From NCBI RefSeq assembly GCF_051020955.1, contig NW_027476092.1, forward strand, positions 2,840,501 through 2,904,500: DNA of 64,000 bases, given 5' to 3'. This stretch comes from Megalopta genalis (lineage: Eukaryota; Arthropoda; Insecta; Hymenoptera; Halictidae). Positions 23,434 to 35,477 of this stretch are shown one piece after another; the first letter of the stretch is position 1; each line of letters starts with the position of its first letter. The notes beneath the pieces were generated by a model. That model was not told the DNA's origin. It saw only the letters and a list, made by a program, of their open reading frames with translations, and did no database searches. Both the position numbers and the translations under genes were made by a program.

Positions 23434-23970
23434 GAACATTTGTTCATTCACTTTATTTGTTCATTCGTTTTATTTGTCCATTTGTTCATTTGTTCATTAG
23501 TTCATTTGTACATTTGTGCATATGTTCACTTGTTCATTTGTCCATTTGTGCATTTGTTCACTTGTTCATTTGTTCATTTGTTCATTTTTCATTTGTTCAT
23601 TTGTTCATTTGTTCATTTGTTCATTTGTTCATTTGTTCATTTGCTCATTTGTTCTTTATTTCATTAGTTCATTCGTTCATTCGTTCATTCGTTCATTTGT
23701 TCATTTGTTCATATGTCCATTTGTTCATTTGTTCATTTGTTCATTTGTTCAATTGTTCATTTGTTCATTTGTTCATTTGTTCATTTGTTCTTTTGTTCAT
23801 TTGTTCATTTGTTCATTTGTTCATTTGTTCATTTGTTCATTTGTTCATTTGTTCATTTGTTCACTTGTTCACTTGTTCATTTGTTCATTTGTTCATTTGT
23901 TCATTTGTTCATTTGTTCATTTGTTCATTTGTTCATTTGTTCATTTGGTCATTTGTTCATTTGTTCATTT
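23434..23970. repeat. Chimeric A-to-A duplication (537 bp)
   Basis: It begins with a normal A landmark, GTACA and GTGCATATG. Near 23583 it switches to ATTTTTC and the end of a pre-A block (GCTC, TTCTTTATTTCATTAG near 23651, three TTCG octamers, CATATGTCC, TGGTC) and so reaches a second A at 23971. The pre-A material used here is exactly the part missing from the block just upstream (22697-23433), so the extra A was not made by copying the immediate neighbour in its present form. Unequal exchange between two superunits is the simplest explanation (inference). Confidence 0.8.
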
Positions 23971-26105
23971 GAACATTTGTTCATTCACTTTATTTGTTCA
24001 TTCGTTTTATTTGTCCATTTGTTCATTTGTTCATTAGTTCATTTGTACATTTGTGCATATGTTCACTTGTTCATTTGTCCATTTGTGCATTTGTTCACTT
24101 GTTCATTTGTTCATTTGTTCATTTGTTCGTTTGTTCGTTTGTTCATTTGTTGATTTGTTCATTTGTTCGTTTGTTCATTTGTTCGTTTGTTCGTTTGTTC
24201 GTTTGTTCATTTGTTGATTTGTTCAATGGTTCATTTGTTCATTTGTTCATTTCTTCATTTGTTCATTCGTTCATTCGTTCACTTGTTCACTCGTACACTT
24301 GTTCACTTGTTCATTTGTTCATTTGTTCATTCGTTCATTCGTTCACTTGTTCATTCGTTCACTTGTTCAATTGTTCATTTGTTCTTTTGTTCATTTGTTC
24401 ATTTGCTTATTTGTTCATTTGTTCATTTGTTCAGTTGTTAATTTGTTAATTTGTTCATTTGTTCACTTGTTCACTTGTTCATTTGTTCATACGTTCATTT
24501 GTTCATATGTTCATTTGTTCATTTGTTCATTTGTTCATTTGTTCATTTGTTCATTAGTTCATTTGTTCACTTGTTCATTTGTTCATTTGTTCATTTGTTC
24601 ATTTGTTCATTTGTTCATTTGTTCATTTGTTCATTTGTTCATTTGTTCCTTTGTTCATTTGTCCATTTGTCCATTTGTCCATTTGTTCATTTGTTCCTTT
24701 GTCCATTTGTTCATTTGTTCATTTGTCCATTTGTTCATTTGTTCATTTGTTCATTTGATCATTTGTTCATTTGTTCATTTGTTCATTTGTTCATTTGTTC
24801 ATTTGTTCTTTTGTTCATTTGTTCATTTGTTCATTTGTTCAATCTTCATTTGTTCATTTGTTCATTTGTTCATTTGATCATTTGCTCATTTGCTCATTTG
24901 CTCATTTGTTCATTTGTTCATTTTTCATTTGTTCATTTGTTCATTTGTTCATTTGTTCATTATTTCATTTGTTCATTTGTCCGTTTGTTCATTTGTTCAT
25001 TTGTTCATTTGTTCATTTGTTCATATGTTCATTTGTTCATTTGTTCATATGTTCATTTGTTCATTTGTTCATATGTTCATTAGTTCATTTGTCCATTTGT
25101 TCATTTGTTCACTTGTTCATTTGTTCATTTGTTCATTCTTCATTTGTTCATTTGTACAATTGTTCATTTGTTCATTTGTTCATTTGTTCATTTGTTCATT
25201 TGATCATTTGTTCATTTGTTCATTTGTTCATTTGTTCATTTGTTCATTTGTTCATTTGTTCATTTGTTCATTTGTTCATTTGTTCATTTGTTCATTTGTT
25301 CATTTGATCATTTGTTCATTTGTTCATTTGTTCATTTGTCCATTTGTCCATTTGTCCATTTGTTCATTTGTTCATTTGTTCATTTGTTCATTTGTTCATT
25401 TGTTCATTTGTTCATTTGTTCATTTGTTCACTTGTTCATTTGTTCATTTGTCCATTTGTCCATTTGTCCATTTGTCCATTTGTTCATTTGTTCATTTGTT
25501 CATTTGTTCATTTGTTCATTTGTTCATTTGTTCATTTGTTCATTTGTTCATTTGTTCATTTGTTCACTTGTTCATTTGTTCATTTGTTCATTTGTTCATT
25601 TGTTCATTTGTTCATTTGTTCATTTGTTCATTTGTTCATTTGTTCATTTGTTCATTTGTTCATTTGTTCATTTGTTCATTTGTTCATTTGTTCATTTGTT
25701 CATTTGTTCATTCGTTCATTCGTTCATTAGTTCATTTGTTCATTAGTTCATTTGTTCATTTGTTCATTTGTTCAATTGTTCACTTGTTCATTTGTTCATT
25801 TGTTCATTTGTTCACTTGTTCATTTGTTCATTTGTTCATTTGTTCATTTGTTCATTTGTTCATTTGTTCATTTGTTCATTTGTTCATTTGTTCATTTGTT
25901 CATTTGTTCATTTGTTCATTTGTTCATTTGTTCATTTGTTCATTTGTTCATTTGTTCATTTGTTCATTTGTTCATTTGTTCATTTGTTCATTTGTTCATT
26001 TGTTCATTTGTTCATTTGTTCATTTGTTCATTTGTTCATTTGTTCATTTGTTCATTTGTTCATTTGTTCATTTGTTCATTTGTTCATTTGTTCATTTGTT
26101 CATTT
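23971..26105. repeat. A-to-B unit of S3, long form (2135 bp); last A in the window
   Basis: Third long A-to-B unit. It carries TCGTACAC near 24292, the GTTAATTTGTTAAT doublet near 24435, ATACGTTC near 24491, AATCTTC near 24840, TATG block at 25022-25086 and ATTCTTC near 25135. It lacks the TTCTTATG variant of the first two units (TTCTTTTG here) and has one GTCCG octamer near 24979. A perfect run from about 25816 leads to B at 26106. Confidence 0.86.
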
Positions 26106-28601
26106 GAACATTTGTTCATTCGCTTTATTTGTTCATTCGTTCATTAGTTCATTTGTCCATTTGTGCATTTGTTCACTTGTTCATTTGTTCATTAGTTCGT
26201 TTGTTCTTTTGTTCGTTTGTTCGTTTGTTCGTTTGTTCATTTGTTGATTTGTTCATTTGTTCATTTGTTCGTTTGTTCATTTGTTCGTTTGTTCGTTTGT
26301 TCGTTTGTTCATTTGTTCATTGGTTCATTTGTTCATTTGTTCAATTGTTCATTTGTTCTTTTGTTCATTTGTTCATTTGCTTATTTGTTCATTTGTTCAT
26401 TTGTTCATTTGTTCAGTTGTTAATTTGTTAATTTGTTCATTTGTTCACTTGTTCACTTGTTCATTTGTTCATATGTTCATTTGTTCATTTGTTCATATGT
26501 TCATATGTTCATTTGTTCATTTGTTCATTTGTTCATTTGTTCATTTGTTCATTTGTTCATTTGTTCATTTGTTCATTTGTTCATTTGTTCATTTGTTCAT
26601 TTGTTCATTTGTTCATTTGTTCATTTGTTCATTTGTTCATTTGTTCATTTGTTCATTTGTTCATTTGTTCAATTGTTCATTTGTTCATTTGTTCATTTGT
26701 TCATTTGTTCATTTGTCCATTTGTCCATTTGTTCATTTGTTCATTTGTTCATTTGTTCATTTGTTCATTTGTTCATTTGTTCATTTGTTCATTTGTTCAT
26801 TTGTTCATTTGTTCATTTGTTCATTTGTTCATTTGTTCATTTGTTCATTTGTTCATTTGTTCATTTGTTCATTTGTTCATTTGTTCATTTGTTCAATTGT
26901 TCATTTGTTCATTTGTTCATTTGTTCATTTGTTCATTTGTCCATTTGTTCATTCTTCATTTGTTCATTTGTTCATTTGTTCATTTGTTCATTTGTTCATT
27001 TGTTCATTTGTTCATTTGTTCATTTGTTCATTTGTTCATTTGTTCATTTGTTCATTTGTTCATTTGTTCATTTGTTCATTTGTTCATTTGTCTATTTCTT
27101 CATTTGTTCATTTGTCCATTTGTTCATTTGTTCATTTGATCATTTGTTCATTTGTTCATTTGTTCATTTGTTCATTTGATCATTTGTCCATTTGTTCATT
27201 TGTTCATTTGTTCATTTGTTCATTTGTTCATTTGTTCATTTGTTCATTTGTTCATTTGTTCATTTGTTCATTTGTTCATTTGTTCATTTGTTCAATTGTT
27301 CATTTGTTCTTTTGTTCATTTGTTCATTTGCTTATTTGTTCATTTGTTCATTTGTTCATTTGTTCAGTTGTTAATTTGTTCATTTGTTCATTTTTTTTCA
27401 TTTGTTCATTTGTTCATTTTTTCATATGTTCATTTGTTCATTTGTTCATTTTTCATTTGTTCATTTGTTCATTTGTTCATTTGTTCATTATTTCATTTGT
27501 TCATTTGTTCATTTGTTCAATTGTTCATTTGTTCATTTGTTCATTTGATCATTTGTTCATTTGTTCATTTCTTCATTTGTTCATTTGTCCATTTGTTCAT
27601 TTGTCTATTTCTTCATTTGTTCATTTGTCCATTTGTTCATTTGTTCATTTGTTCATTTGTTCATTTGTTCATATGTTCATTTGTTCATTTGTTCATATGT
27701 TCATTTGTTCATTTGTTCATATGTTCATTAGTTCATTTGTCCATTTGTTCATTTGTTCACTTGTTCATTTATTCATTTGTTCATTCTTCATTTGTTCATT
27801 TGTACAATTGTTCATTTGTTCATTTGTTTATTTGTTCATTTGTTCATTTGATCATTTGTTCATTTGTTCATTTGTTCATTTGTTCATTTGTTCATTTGTT
27901 CATTTGTTCATTTGTTCATTTGTTCATTTGTTCATTTGATCATTTGTTCATTTGTTCATTTGTTCATTTGTCCATTTGTCCATTTGTCCATTTGTTCATT
28001 TGTTCATTTGTTCATTTGTTCATTTGTTCATTTGTTCATTTGTTCATTTGTTCACTTGTTCACTTGTTCATTTGTCCATTTGTCCATTTGTCCATTTGTC
28101 CATTTGTTCATTTGTTCATTTGTTCATTTGTTCATTTGTTCATTTGTTCATTTGTTCATTTGTTCATTTGTTCATTTGTTCATTTGTTCATTTGTTCATT
28201 TGTTCATTTGTTCACTTGTTCATTTGTTCATTTGTTCATTTGTTCATTTGTTCATTTGTTCATTTGTTCATTTGTTCATTTGTTCATTTGTTCATTTGTT
28301 CATTCGTTCATTAGTTCATTTGTTCATTTGTTCATTTGTTCATTTGTTCATTTGTTCATTTGTTCAATTGTTCACTTGTTCATTTGTTCATTTGTTCATT
28401 TGTTCACTTGTTCATTTGTTCATTTGTTCATTTGTTCATTTGTTCATTTGTTCATTTGTTCATTTGTTCATTTGTTCATTTGTTCATTTGTTCATTTGTT
28501 CATTTGTTCATTTGTTCATTTGTTCATTTGTTCATTTGTTCATTTGTTCATTTGTTCATTTGTTCATTTGTTCATTTGTTCATTTGTTCATTTGTTCATT
28601 T
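26106..28601. repeat. Alpha unit 1 (2496 bp): junction between the two domains
   Basis: B here has a single TTAG octamer, unlike the other copies. The order is TTCG patch, TTGG near 26321, GTTAATTTGTTAAT near 26418, a long clean run with CAATTG and GTCC, ATTCTTC near 26951, 8-T tract at 27391-27398, ATTTTTC near 27450, TATG block at 27670-27734 and ATTTATTC near 27770, then ATTCTTC, GTACAATTG, GATC octamers, GTCC runs and a clean run to B. It corresponds to the first part of 2228-7025 but ends in B rather than running into a pre-A block. Confidence 0.85.
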
Positions 28602-29322
28602 GAACATTTGTTCATTCGCTTTATTTGTTCATTCGTTCATTAGTTCATTTGTTCATTAGTTCATTTGTCCATTTGTGCATTTGTTCACTTGTTCATTTGT
28701 TCATTAGTTCGTTTGTTCTTTTGTTCGTTTGTTCGTTTGTTCATTTGTTGATTTGTTCATTTGTTCATTTGTTCGTTTGTTCATTTGTTCGTTTGTTCGT
28801 TTGTTCGTTTGTTCATTTGTTCATTGGTTCATTTGTTCATTTGTTCAATTGTTCATTTGTTCTTTTGTTCATTTGTTCATTTGCTTATTTGTTCATTTGT
28901 TCATTTGTTCATTTGTTCAGTTGTTAATTTGTTAATTTGTTCATTTGTTCACTTGTTCACTTGTTCATTTGTTCATATGTTCATTTGTTCATTTGTTCAT
29001 ATGTTCATATGTTCATTTGTTCATTTGTTCATTTGTTCATTTGTTCATTTGTTCATTTGTTCATTTGTTCATTTGTTCATTTGTTCATTTGTTCATTTGT
29101 TCATTTGTTCATTTGTTCATTTGTCCATTTGTCCATTTGTCCAATTGTCCATTCGTCCATTTGTCCATTTGTCCATTTGTTCATTTGTCCATTTGTTCAT
29201 GTGTTCATTTGTTCATTTGTTCATTTGTTCATTTGTTCATTTGTTCATTTGTTCATTTGTTCATTTGTTCATTTGTTCATTTGTTCATTTGTTCATTTGT
29301 TCATTTGTTCATTTGTTCATTT
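28602..29322. repeat. Beta unit 1 (721 bp)
   Basis: A short unit: B, TTAG, TTCG patch, GTTGATTTG, TTGG near 28825, GCTTATTTG, GTTAATTTGTTAAT, CATATG pairs near 28975-29010, a short clean run, an 84-bp GTCC block (29123-29206), clean octamers and B. Paralogues are 35478-36206 and 42162-42986. Its head equals that of alpha; the tail with the GTCC block equals that of gamma. Confidence 0.86.
29123..29206. repeat. 84-bp GTCC block
   Basis: A run of GTCC octamers broken by CAATTGTCC, CATTCGTCC and one normal octamer, ending in CATGTGTTC. The distance from the first GTCC to the end of GTGTTC is 84 bp in all ten copies: 29123, 31413, 35999, 38305, 42715, 44923, 47443, 54932, 57652 and 60172. The 35999 copy has a private GTCGAATTG and the 42715 copy a private GTGTTCGTTTG. 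Confidence 0.9.
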
Positions 29323-29811
29323 GAACATTTGTTCATTCGCTTTATTTGTTCATTCGTTCATTAGTTCATTTGTTCATTAGTTCATTTGTCCATTTGTGCA
29401 TTTGTTCACTTGTTCATTTGTTCATTTGTTCGTTTGTTCTTTTGTTCGTTTGTTCGTTTGTTCGTTTGTTCATTTGTTGATTTGTTCATTTGTTCGTTTG
29501 TTCATTTGTTCGTTTGTCCATTTGTTCATTTGTTCATTTGTTCATTTGTTCATTTGTTCATTTGTTCATTTGTTCTTTTGTTCATTTGTTCATTTGTTCA
29601 TTCGTTCACTTGTTCACTCGTTCACTTGTTCACTCGTTCACTTGTTCACTCGTTCACTTGTTCACTCGTTCACTTGTTCACTCGTTCACTTGTTCACTTG
29701 TTCATTTGTTCATTTGTTCATTCGTTCATTCGTTCACTTGTTCATTCGTTCACTTGTTCAATTGTTCATTCGTTCTTTTGTTCATTTGTTCATTTGCTCA
29801 TTTGTTCATTT

Positions 29812-29831
29812 GAACATTTGTTCATTTGCTC
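29812..29831. repeat. Landmark C, first of nine
   Basis: GAACATTTGTTCATTTGCTC: the first half of landmark B joined to a GCTC doublet, without the phase-shifting 9-mer. Copies start at 29812, 36696, 43364, 45884, 48796, 53365, 56293, 58613 and 61533. Each lies where the related short B-to-B unit would carry a full B, so C looks like a recombination scar of B. Confidence 0.85.
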
Positions 29832-30732
29832 ATTTGCTCATTTGTTCATTTGTTCATTTGTTCATTTGTCTATTTCTTCATTTGTTCATTTGTCCATTTG
29901 TTCATTTGTTCATTTGATCATTTGTTCATTTGTTCATTTGTTCATTTGTTCATTTGTCCATTTGTCCATTTGTTCATTTGTCCATTTGTTCATTTGTTCA
30001 TTTGTTCATTTGTTCATTTGTTCAATTGTTCATTTGTTCTTTTGTTCATTTGTTCATTTGCTTATTTGTTCATTTGTTCATTTGTTCATTTGTTCAGTTG
30101 TTAATTTGTTCATTTGTTCATTTTTTTTCATTTGTTCATTTGTTCATTTTTTCATATGTTCATTTGTTCATTTGTTCATTTGCTCATTTGCTCATTTGCT
30201 CATTTGTTGATTTGTTCATTTTTCATTTGTTCATTTGTTCATTTGTTCATTTGTTCATTATTTCATTTGTTCATTTGTTCATTTGTTCAATTGTTCATTT
30301 GCTCATTTGTTCATTTGATCATTTGTTCATTTGTTCATTTCTTCATTTGTTCATTTGTCCATTTGTTCATTTGTCTATTTCTTCATTTGTTCATTTGTCC
30401 ATTTGTTCATTGGTTCATTTGTTCATTTGTTCATTTGTTCATTTGTTCATTTGTTCATTTGTTCATTTGTTCATTTGTTCATTTGTTCATTTGTTCATTT
30501 GTTCATTTGTTCATTTGTTCATTTGTTCATTTGTTCATTTGTTCATTTGTTCATTTGTTCATTTGTTCATTTGTTCATTTGTTCATTCGTTCATTAGTTC
30601 ATTTGTTCATTAGTTCATTTGTCCATTTGTGCATTTGTTCACTTGTTCATTTGTTCATTTGTTCATTTGTTCATTTGTTCATTTGTTCATTTGTTCATAT
30701 GTTCATTTGTTCATATGTTTATTTGTTCATTT

Positions 30733-30756
30733 GTCGATTTGAACATTTGTTCACTT
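30733..30756. repeat. Landmark D, first of eleven
   Basis: TCGATTTGAACATTTG then TTCACTTG, preceded by two CATATG octamers and GTTTATTTG. The GAAC starts at 30741, 37633, 44315, 46835, 49748, 49956, 54324, 57044, 59564, 62493 and 62693. Confined to gamma-type units; two of these units carry it twice. Confidence 0.87.
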
Positions 30757-30833
30757 GTTCATTTGTTCATTTGTTCATTTGTTCGTTTGTTCATTTGTTC
30801 GTTTGTTCGTTTGTTCCTTTGTTGATTTGTTCA

Positions 30834-30932
30834 TTCGTTCACTTGTTCATTCGTTCCCTTGTTCATTCGTTCACTTGTTCATTCGTTCACTTGTTCATTC
30901 GTTCACTTGTTCATTCGTTCACTTGTTCACTT
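30834..30932. repeat. Second 16-bp dimer array (TTCGTTCACTTGTTCA)
   Basis: Alternating TTCGTTCA and CTTGTTCA octamers over about 99 bp, the second TTCG octamer followed by CCC (GTTCCCTTG). Copies at 37726-37824, 44408-44506, 46928-47026, 50049-50147, 54417-54515, 57137-57235, 59657-59755 and 62786-62884, always downstream of D. This array uses TTCG dimers in a different phase combination from the TCGTTCAC array upstream of C. Confidence 0.86.
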
Positions 30933-31612
30933 GTTCATTTGTTCATTTGTTCACTTGTTCACTTGTTCATTTGTTCATTTGTTCATTTGTTCATTCGTTC
31001 ATTCGTTCATTCGTTCACTTGTTCATTCGTTCATTTGTTCATTTGTTCATTTGTTCATTTGTTCATTTGTTCATTTGTTCATTTGTTCATTTGTTCATTT
31101 GTTCATTTGTTCATTTGTTCATTTGTTCATTTGTCCATTTGTCCATTTGTCCATTTGTTCATTTGTTCATTTGTTCATTTGTTCATTTGTTCATTTGTTC
31201 ATTTGTTCATTTGTTCATTTGTTCATTTGTTCATTTGTTCATTTGTTCAGTTGTTCATTTGTTCATTTGTTCATTTGTTCATTTGTTCATTTGTTCATTT
31301 GTTCATTTGTTCATTTGTTCATTTGTTCATTTGTTCATTTGTTCATTTGTTCATTTGTTCATTTGTTCATTTGTTCATTTGTTCATTTGTTCATTTGTTC
31401 ATTTGTTCATTTGTCCATTTGTCCATTTGTCCAATTGTCCATTCGTCCATTTGTCCATTTGTCCATTTGTTCATTTGTCCATTTGTTCATGTGTTCATTT
31501 GTTCATTTGTTCATTTGTTCATTTGTTCATTTGTTCATTTGTTCATTTGTTCATTTGTTCATTTGTTCATTTGTTCATTTGTTCATTTGTTCATTTGTTC
31601 ATTTGTTCATTT

Positions 31613-32797
31613 GAACATTTGTTCATTCGCTTTATTTGTTCATTTGTTCATTAGTTCATTTGTCCATTTGTGCATTTGTTCACTTGTTCATTTGTTCATT
31701 TGTTCGTTTGTTCTTTTGTTCGTTTGTTCGTTTGTTCGTTTGTTCATTTGTTGATTTGTTCATTTGTTCGTTTGTTCATTTGTTCGTTTGTCCATTTGTT
31801 CATTTGTTCATTTGTTCATTTGTTCATTTGTTCATTTGCTTATTTGTTCATTTGTTCATTTGTTCATTTGTTCAGTTGTTAATTTGTTCATTTGTTCATT
31901 TTTTTCATTTGTTCATTTGTTCATTTTTTCATATGTTCATTTGTTCATTTGTTCATTTGCTCATTTGCTCATTTGCTCATTTGTTGATTTGTTCATTTTT
32001 CATTTGTTCATTTGTTCATTTGTTCATTTGTTCATTATTTCATTTGTTCATTTGTTCATTTGTTCAATTGTTCATTTGTTCATTTGTTCATTTGTTCATT
32101 TGTTCATTTGTTCATTTCTTCATTTGTTCATTTGTCCATTTGTTCATTTGTTCATTTGTTCATTTGTTCATTTGTTCATTTGTTCATTTGATCATTTGTT
32201 CATTTGTTCATTTGTTCATTTGTTCATTTGTTCATTTGTTCATTTGTTCATTTGTTCATTTGTTCATTTGATCATTTGTTCATTTGTTCATTTGTTCATT
32301 TGTCCATTTGTCCATTTGTCCATTTGTTCATTTGTTCATTTGTTCATTTGTTCATTTGTTCATTTGTTCATTTGTTCATTTGTTCATTTGTTCACTTGTT
32401 CATTTGTTCATTTGTCCATTTGTCCATTTGTCCATTTGTCCATTTGTTCATTTTTTCATTTGTTCATTTGTTCATTTGTTCATTTGTTCATTTGTTCATT
32501 TGTTCATTTGTTCATTTGTTCATTTGTTCATTTGTTCATTTGTTCATTTGTTCATTTGTTCATTTGTTCATTTGTTCATTTGTTCATTTGTTCATTTGTT
32601 CATTTGTTCATTTGTTCATTTGTTCATTTGTTCATTTGTTCATTTGTTCATTTGTTCATTTGTTCATTTGTTCATTTGTTCATTTGTTCATTTGTTCATT
32701 TGTTCATTTGTTCATTTGTTCATTTGTTCATTTGTTCATTTGTTCATTTGTTCATTTGTTCATTTGTTCATTTGTTCATTTGTTCATTTGTTCATTT
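31613..32797. repeat. Delta unit 1 (1185 bp)
   Basis: Starts with the short form of B. Content: GTCC, GTGC, TTCG patch, GCTTATTTG, GTTAATT, the first 7-T tract (31899-31905), ATTTTTTC, GCTC triplet, GTTGATTTG, ATTTTTC, ATTATTTC, two GATC octamers near 32190 and 32271, GTCC runs, one ATTTTTTC near 32451, then a perfect run of about 337 bp to B. The paralogue is 38505-39649. The tails of the 2.8-kb gamma units begin with the same content after losing the B landmark. Confidence 0.85.
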
Positions 32798-35477
32798 GAA
32801 CATTTGTTCATTCGCTTTATTTGTTCATTCGTTCATTAGTTCATTTGTTCATTAGTTCATTTGTCCATTTGTGCATTTGTTCACTTGTTCATTTGTTCAT
32901 TAGTTCGTTTGTTCTTTTGTTCGTTTGTTCGTTTGTTCGTTTGTTCATTTGTTGATTTGTTCATTTGTTCATTTGTTCGTTTGTTCATTTGTTCGTTTGT
33001 TCGTTTGTTCGTTTGTTCATTTGTTCATTGGTTCATTTGTTCATTTGTTCAATTGTTCATTTGTTCTTTTGTTCATTTGTTCATTTCCTTATTTGTTCAT
33101 TTGTTCATTTGTTCATTTGTTCAGTTGTTAATTTGTTCATTTGTTCATTTGTTCACTTGTTCACTTGTTCATTTGTTCATATGTTCATTTGTTCATTTGT
33201 TCATATGTTCATATGTTCATTTGTTCATTTGTTCATTTGTTCATTTGTTCATTTGTTCATTTGTTCATTTGTTCATTTGTTCATTTGTTCATTTGTTCAT
33301 TTGTTCATTTGTTCATTTGTTCATTTGTTCATTTGTTCATTTGTTCATTTGTTCATTTGTTCATTTGTTCATTTGTTCATTTGTTCATTTGTTCATTTGT
33401 TCATTTGTTCATTTGTCCATTTGTCCATTTGTTCATTTGTTCATTTGTTCATTTGTTCATTTGTTCATTTGTTCATTTGTTCATTTGTTCATTTGTTCAT
33501 TTGTTCATTTGTTCATTTGTTCATTTGTTCATTTGTTCATTTGTTCATTTGTTCATTTGTTCATTTGTTCATTTGTTCATTTGTTCAATTGTTCATTTGT
33601 TCATTTGTTCATTTGTTCATTTGTTCATTTGTCCATTTGTTCATTCTTCATTTGTTCATTTGTTCATTTGTTCATTTGTTCATTTGTTCATTTGTTCATT
33701 TGTTCATTTGTTCATTTGTTCATTTGTTCATTTGTTCATTTGTTCATTTGTTCATTTGTCTATTTCTTCATTTGTTCATTTGTCCATTTGTTCATTTGTT
33801 CATTTGATCATTTGTTCATTTGTTCATTTGTTCATTTGTTCATTTGTTCATTTGTCCATTTGTTCATTTGTTCATTTGTTCATTTGTTCATTTGTTCATT
33901 TGTCTATTTCTTCATTTGTTCATTTGTCCATTTGTTCATTTGTTCATTTGATCATTTGTTCATTTGTTCATTTGTTCATTTGTTCATTTGATCATTTGTC
34001 CATTTGTTCATTTGTTCATTTGTTCATTTGTTCATTTGTTCATTTGTTCATTTGTTCATTTGTTCATTTGTTCATTTGTTCATTTGTTCATTTGTTCATT
34101 TGTTCATTTGTTCATTTGTTCATTTGTTCATTTGTTCATTTGTTCATTTGTTCATTTGTTCATTTGTTCATTTGTTCAATTGTTCATTTGTTCTTTTGTT
34201 CATTTGTTCATTTGCTTATTTGTTCATTTGTTCATTTGTTCATTTGTTCAGTTGTTAATTTGTTCATTTGTTCATTTTTTTTCATTTGTTCATTTGTTCA
34301 TTTTTTCATATGTTCATTTGTTCATTTGTTCATTTTTCATTTGTTCATTTGTTCATTTGTTCATTTGTTCATTATTTCATTTGTTCATTTGTTCATTTGT
34401 TCAATTGTTCATTTGTTCATTTGTTCATTTGATCATTTGTTCATTTGTTCATTTCTTCATTTGTTCATTTGTCCATTTGTTCATTTGTCTATTTCTTCAT
34501 TTGTTCATTTGTCCATTTGTTCATTTGTTCATTTGTTCATTTGTTCATTTGTTCATATGTTCATTTGTTCATTTGTTCATATGTTCATTTGTTCATTTGT
34601 TCATATGTTCATTAGTTCATTTGTCCATTTGTTCATTTGTTCACTTGTTCATTTATTCATTTGTTCATTCTTCATTTGTTCATTTGTACAATTGTTCATT
34701 TGTTCATTTGTTTATTTGTTCATTTGTTCATTTGATCATTTGTTCATTTGTTCATTTGTTCATTTGTTCATTTGTTCATTTGTTCATTTGTTCATTTGTT
34801 CATTTGTTCATTTGTTCATTTGATCATTTGTTCATTTGTTCATTTGTTCATTTGTCCATTTGTCCATTTGTCCATTTGTTCATTTGTTCATTTGTTCATT
34901 TGTTCATTTGTTCATTTGTTCATTTGTTCATTTGTTCACTTGTTCACTTGTTCATTTGTCCATTTGTCCATTTGTCCATTTGTCCATTTGTTCATTTGTT
35001 CATTTGTTCATTTGTTCATTTGTTCATTTGTTCATTTGTTCATTTGTTCATTTGTTCATTTGTTCATTTGTTCATTTGTTCATTTGTTCATGTGTTCACT
35101 TGTTCATTTGTTCATTTGTTCATTTGTTCATTTGTTCATTTGTTCATTTGTTCATTTGTTCATTTGTTCATTTGTTCATTTGTTCATTCGTTCATTAGTT
35201 CATTTGTTCATTTGTTCATTTGTTCATTTGTTCATTTGTTCATTTGTTCAATTGTTCACTTGTTCATTTGTTCATTTGTTCATTTGTTCACTTGTTCATT
35301 TGTTCATTTGTTCATTTGTTCATTTGTTCATTTGTTCATTTGTTCATTTGTTCATTTGTTCATTTGTTCATTTGTTCATTTGTTCATTTGTTCATTTGTT
35401 CATTTGTTCATTTGTTCATTTGTTCATTTGTTCATTTGTTCATTTGTTCATTTGTTCATTTGTTCATTTGTTCATTT
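32798..35477. repeat. Alpha unit 2 (2680 bp)
   Basis: Like alpha 1 but with GTTTCCTTATTTG (near 33086) instead of GCTTATTTG, and GTTAATTTGTTCATT in place of the GTTAATT doublet. A TCTATTTCTTC module is present twice (near 33758 and 33902), an extra about 140-bp stretch that helps account for the greater length. 8-T tract at 34275-34282, TATG block at 34554-34618, ATTTATTC near 34650 (shared only with alpha 1), CATGTGTTC near 35090 (private). Confidence 0.85.

Larger units (their letters stand above)
29323..31612. repeat. Gamma unit 1 (2290 bp)
   Basis: The head (29323-29811) resembles the short B-to-B units, with a 16-bp dimer array at 29601-29700. It ends in landmark C at 29812, where GAACATTTGTTC is joined to GCTC octamers. 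There follow a TCTATTTCTTC module, GTTAATT, an 8-T tract (30121-30128), GCTC triplet, ATTTTTC, ATTATTTC, paired CATATG octamers and landmark D at 30741. After D come a TTCG patch, GTTCCTTTG, a second 16-bp array (30834-30932, TTCGTTCACTTGTTCA), TTCG triplets, GTCC triplet near 31135, CAGTTG near 31249, the 84-bp GTCC block (31413-31496) and B. First appearance of C and D in the window. Confidence 0.86.
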
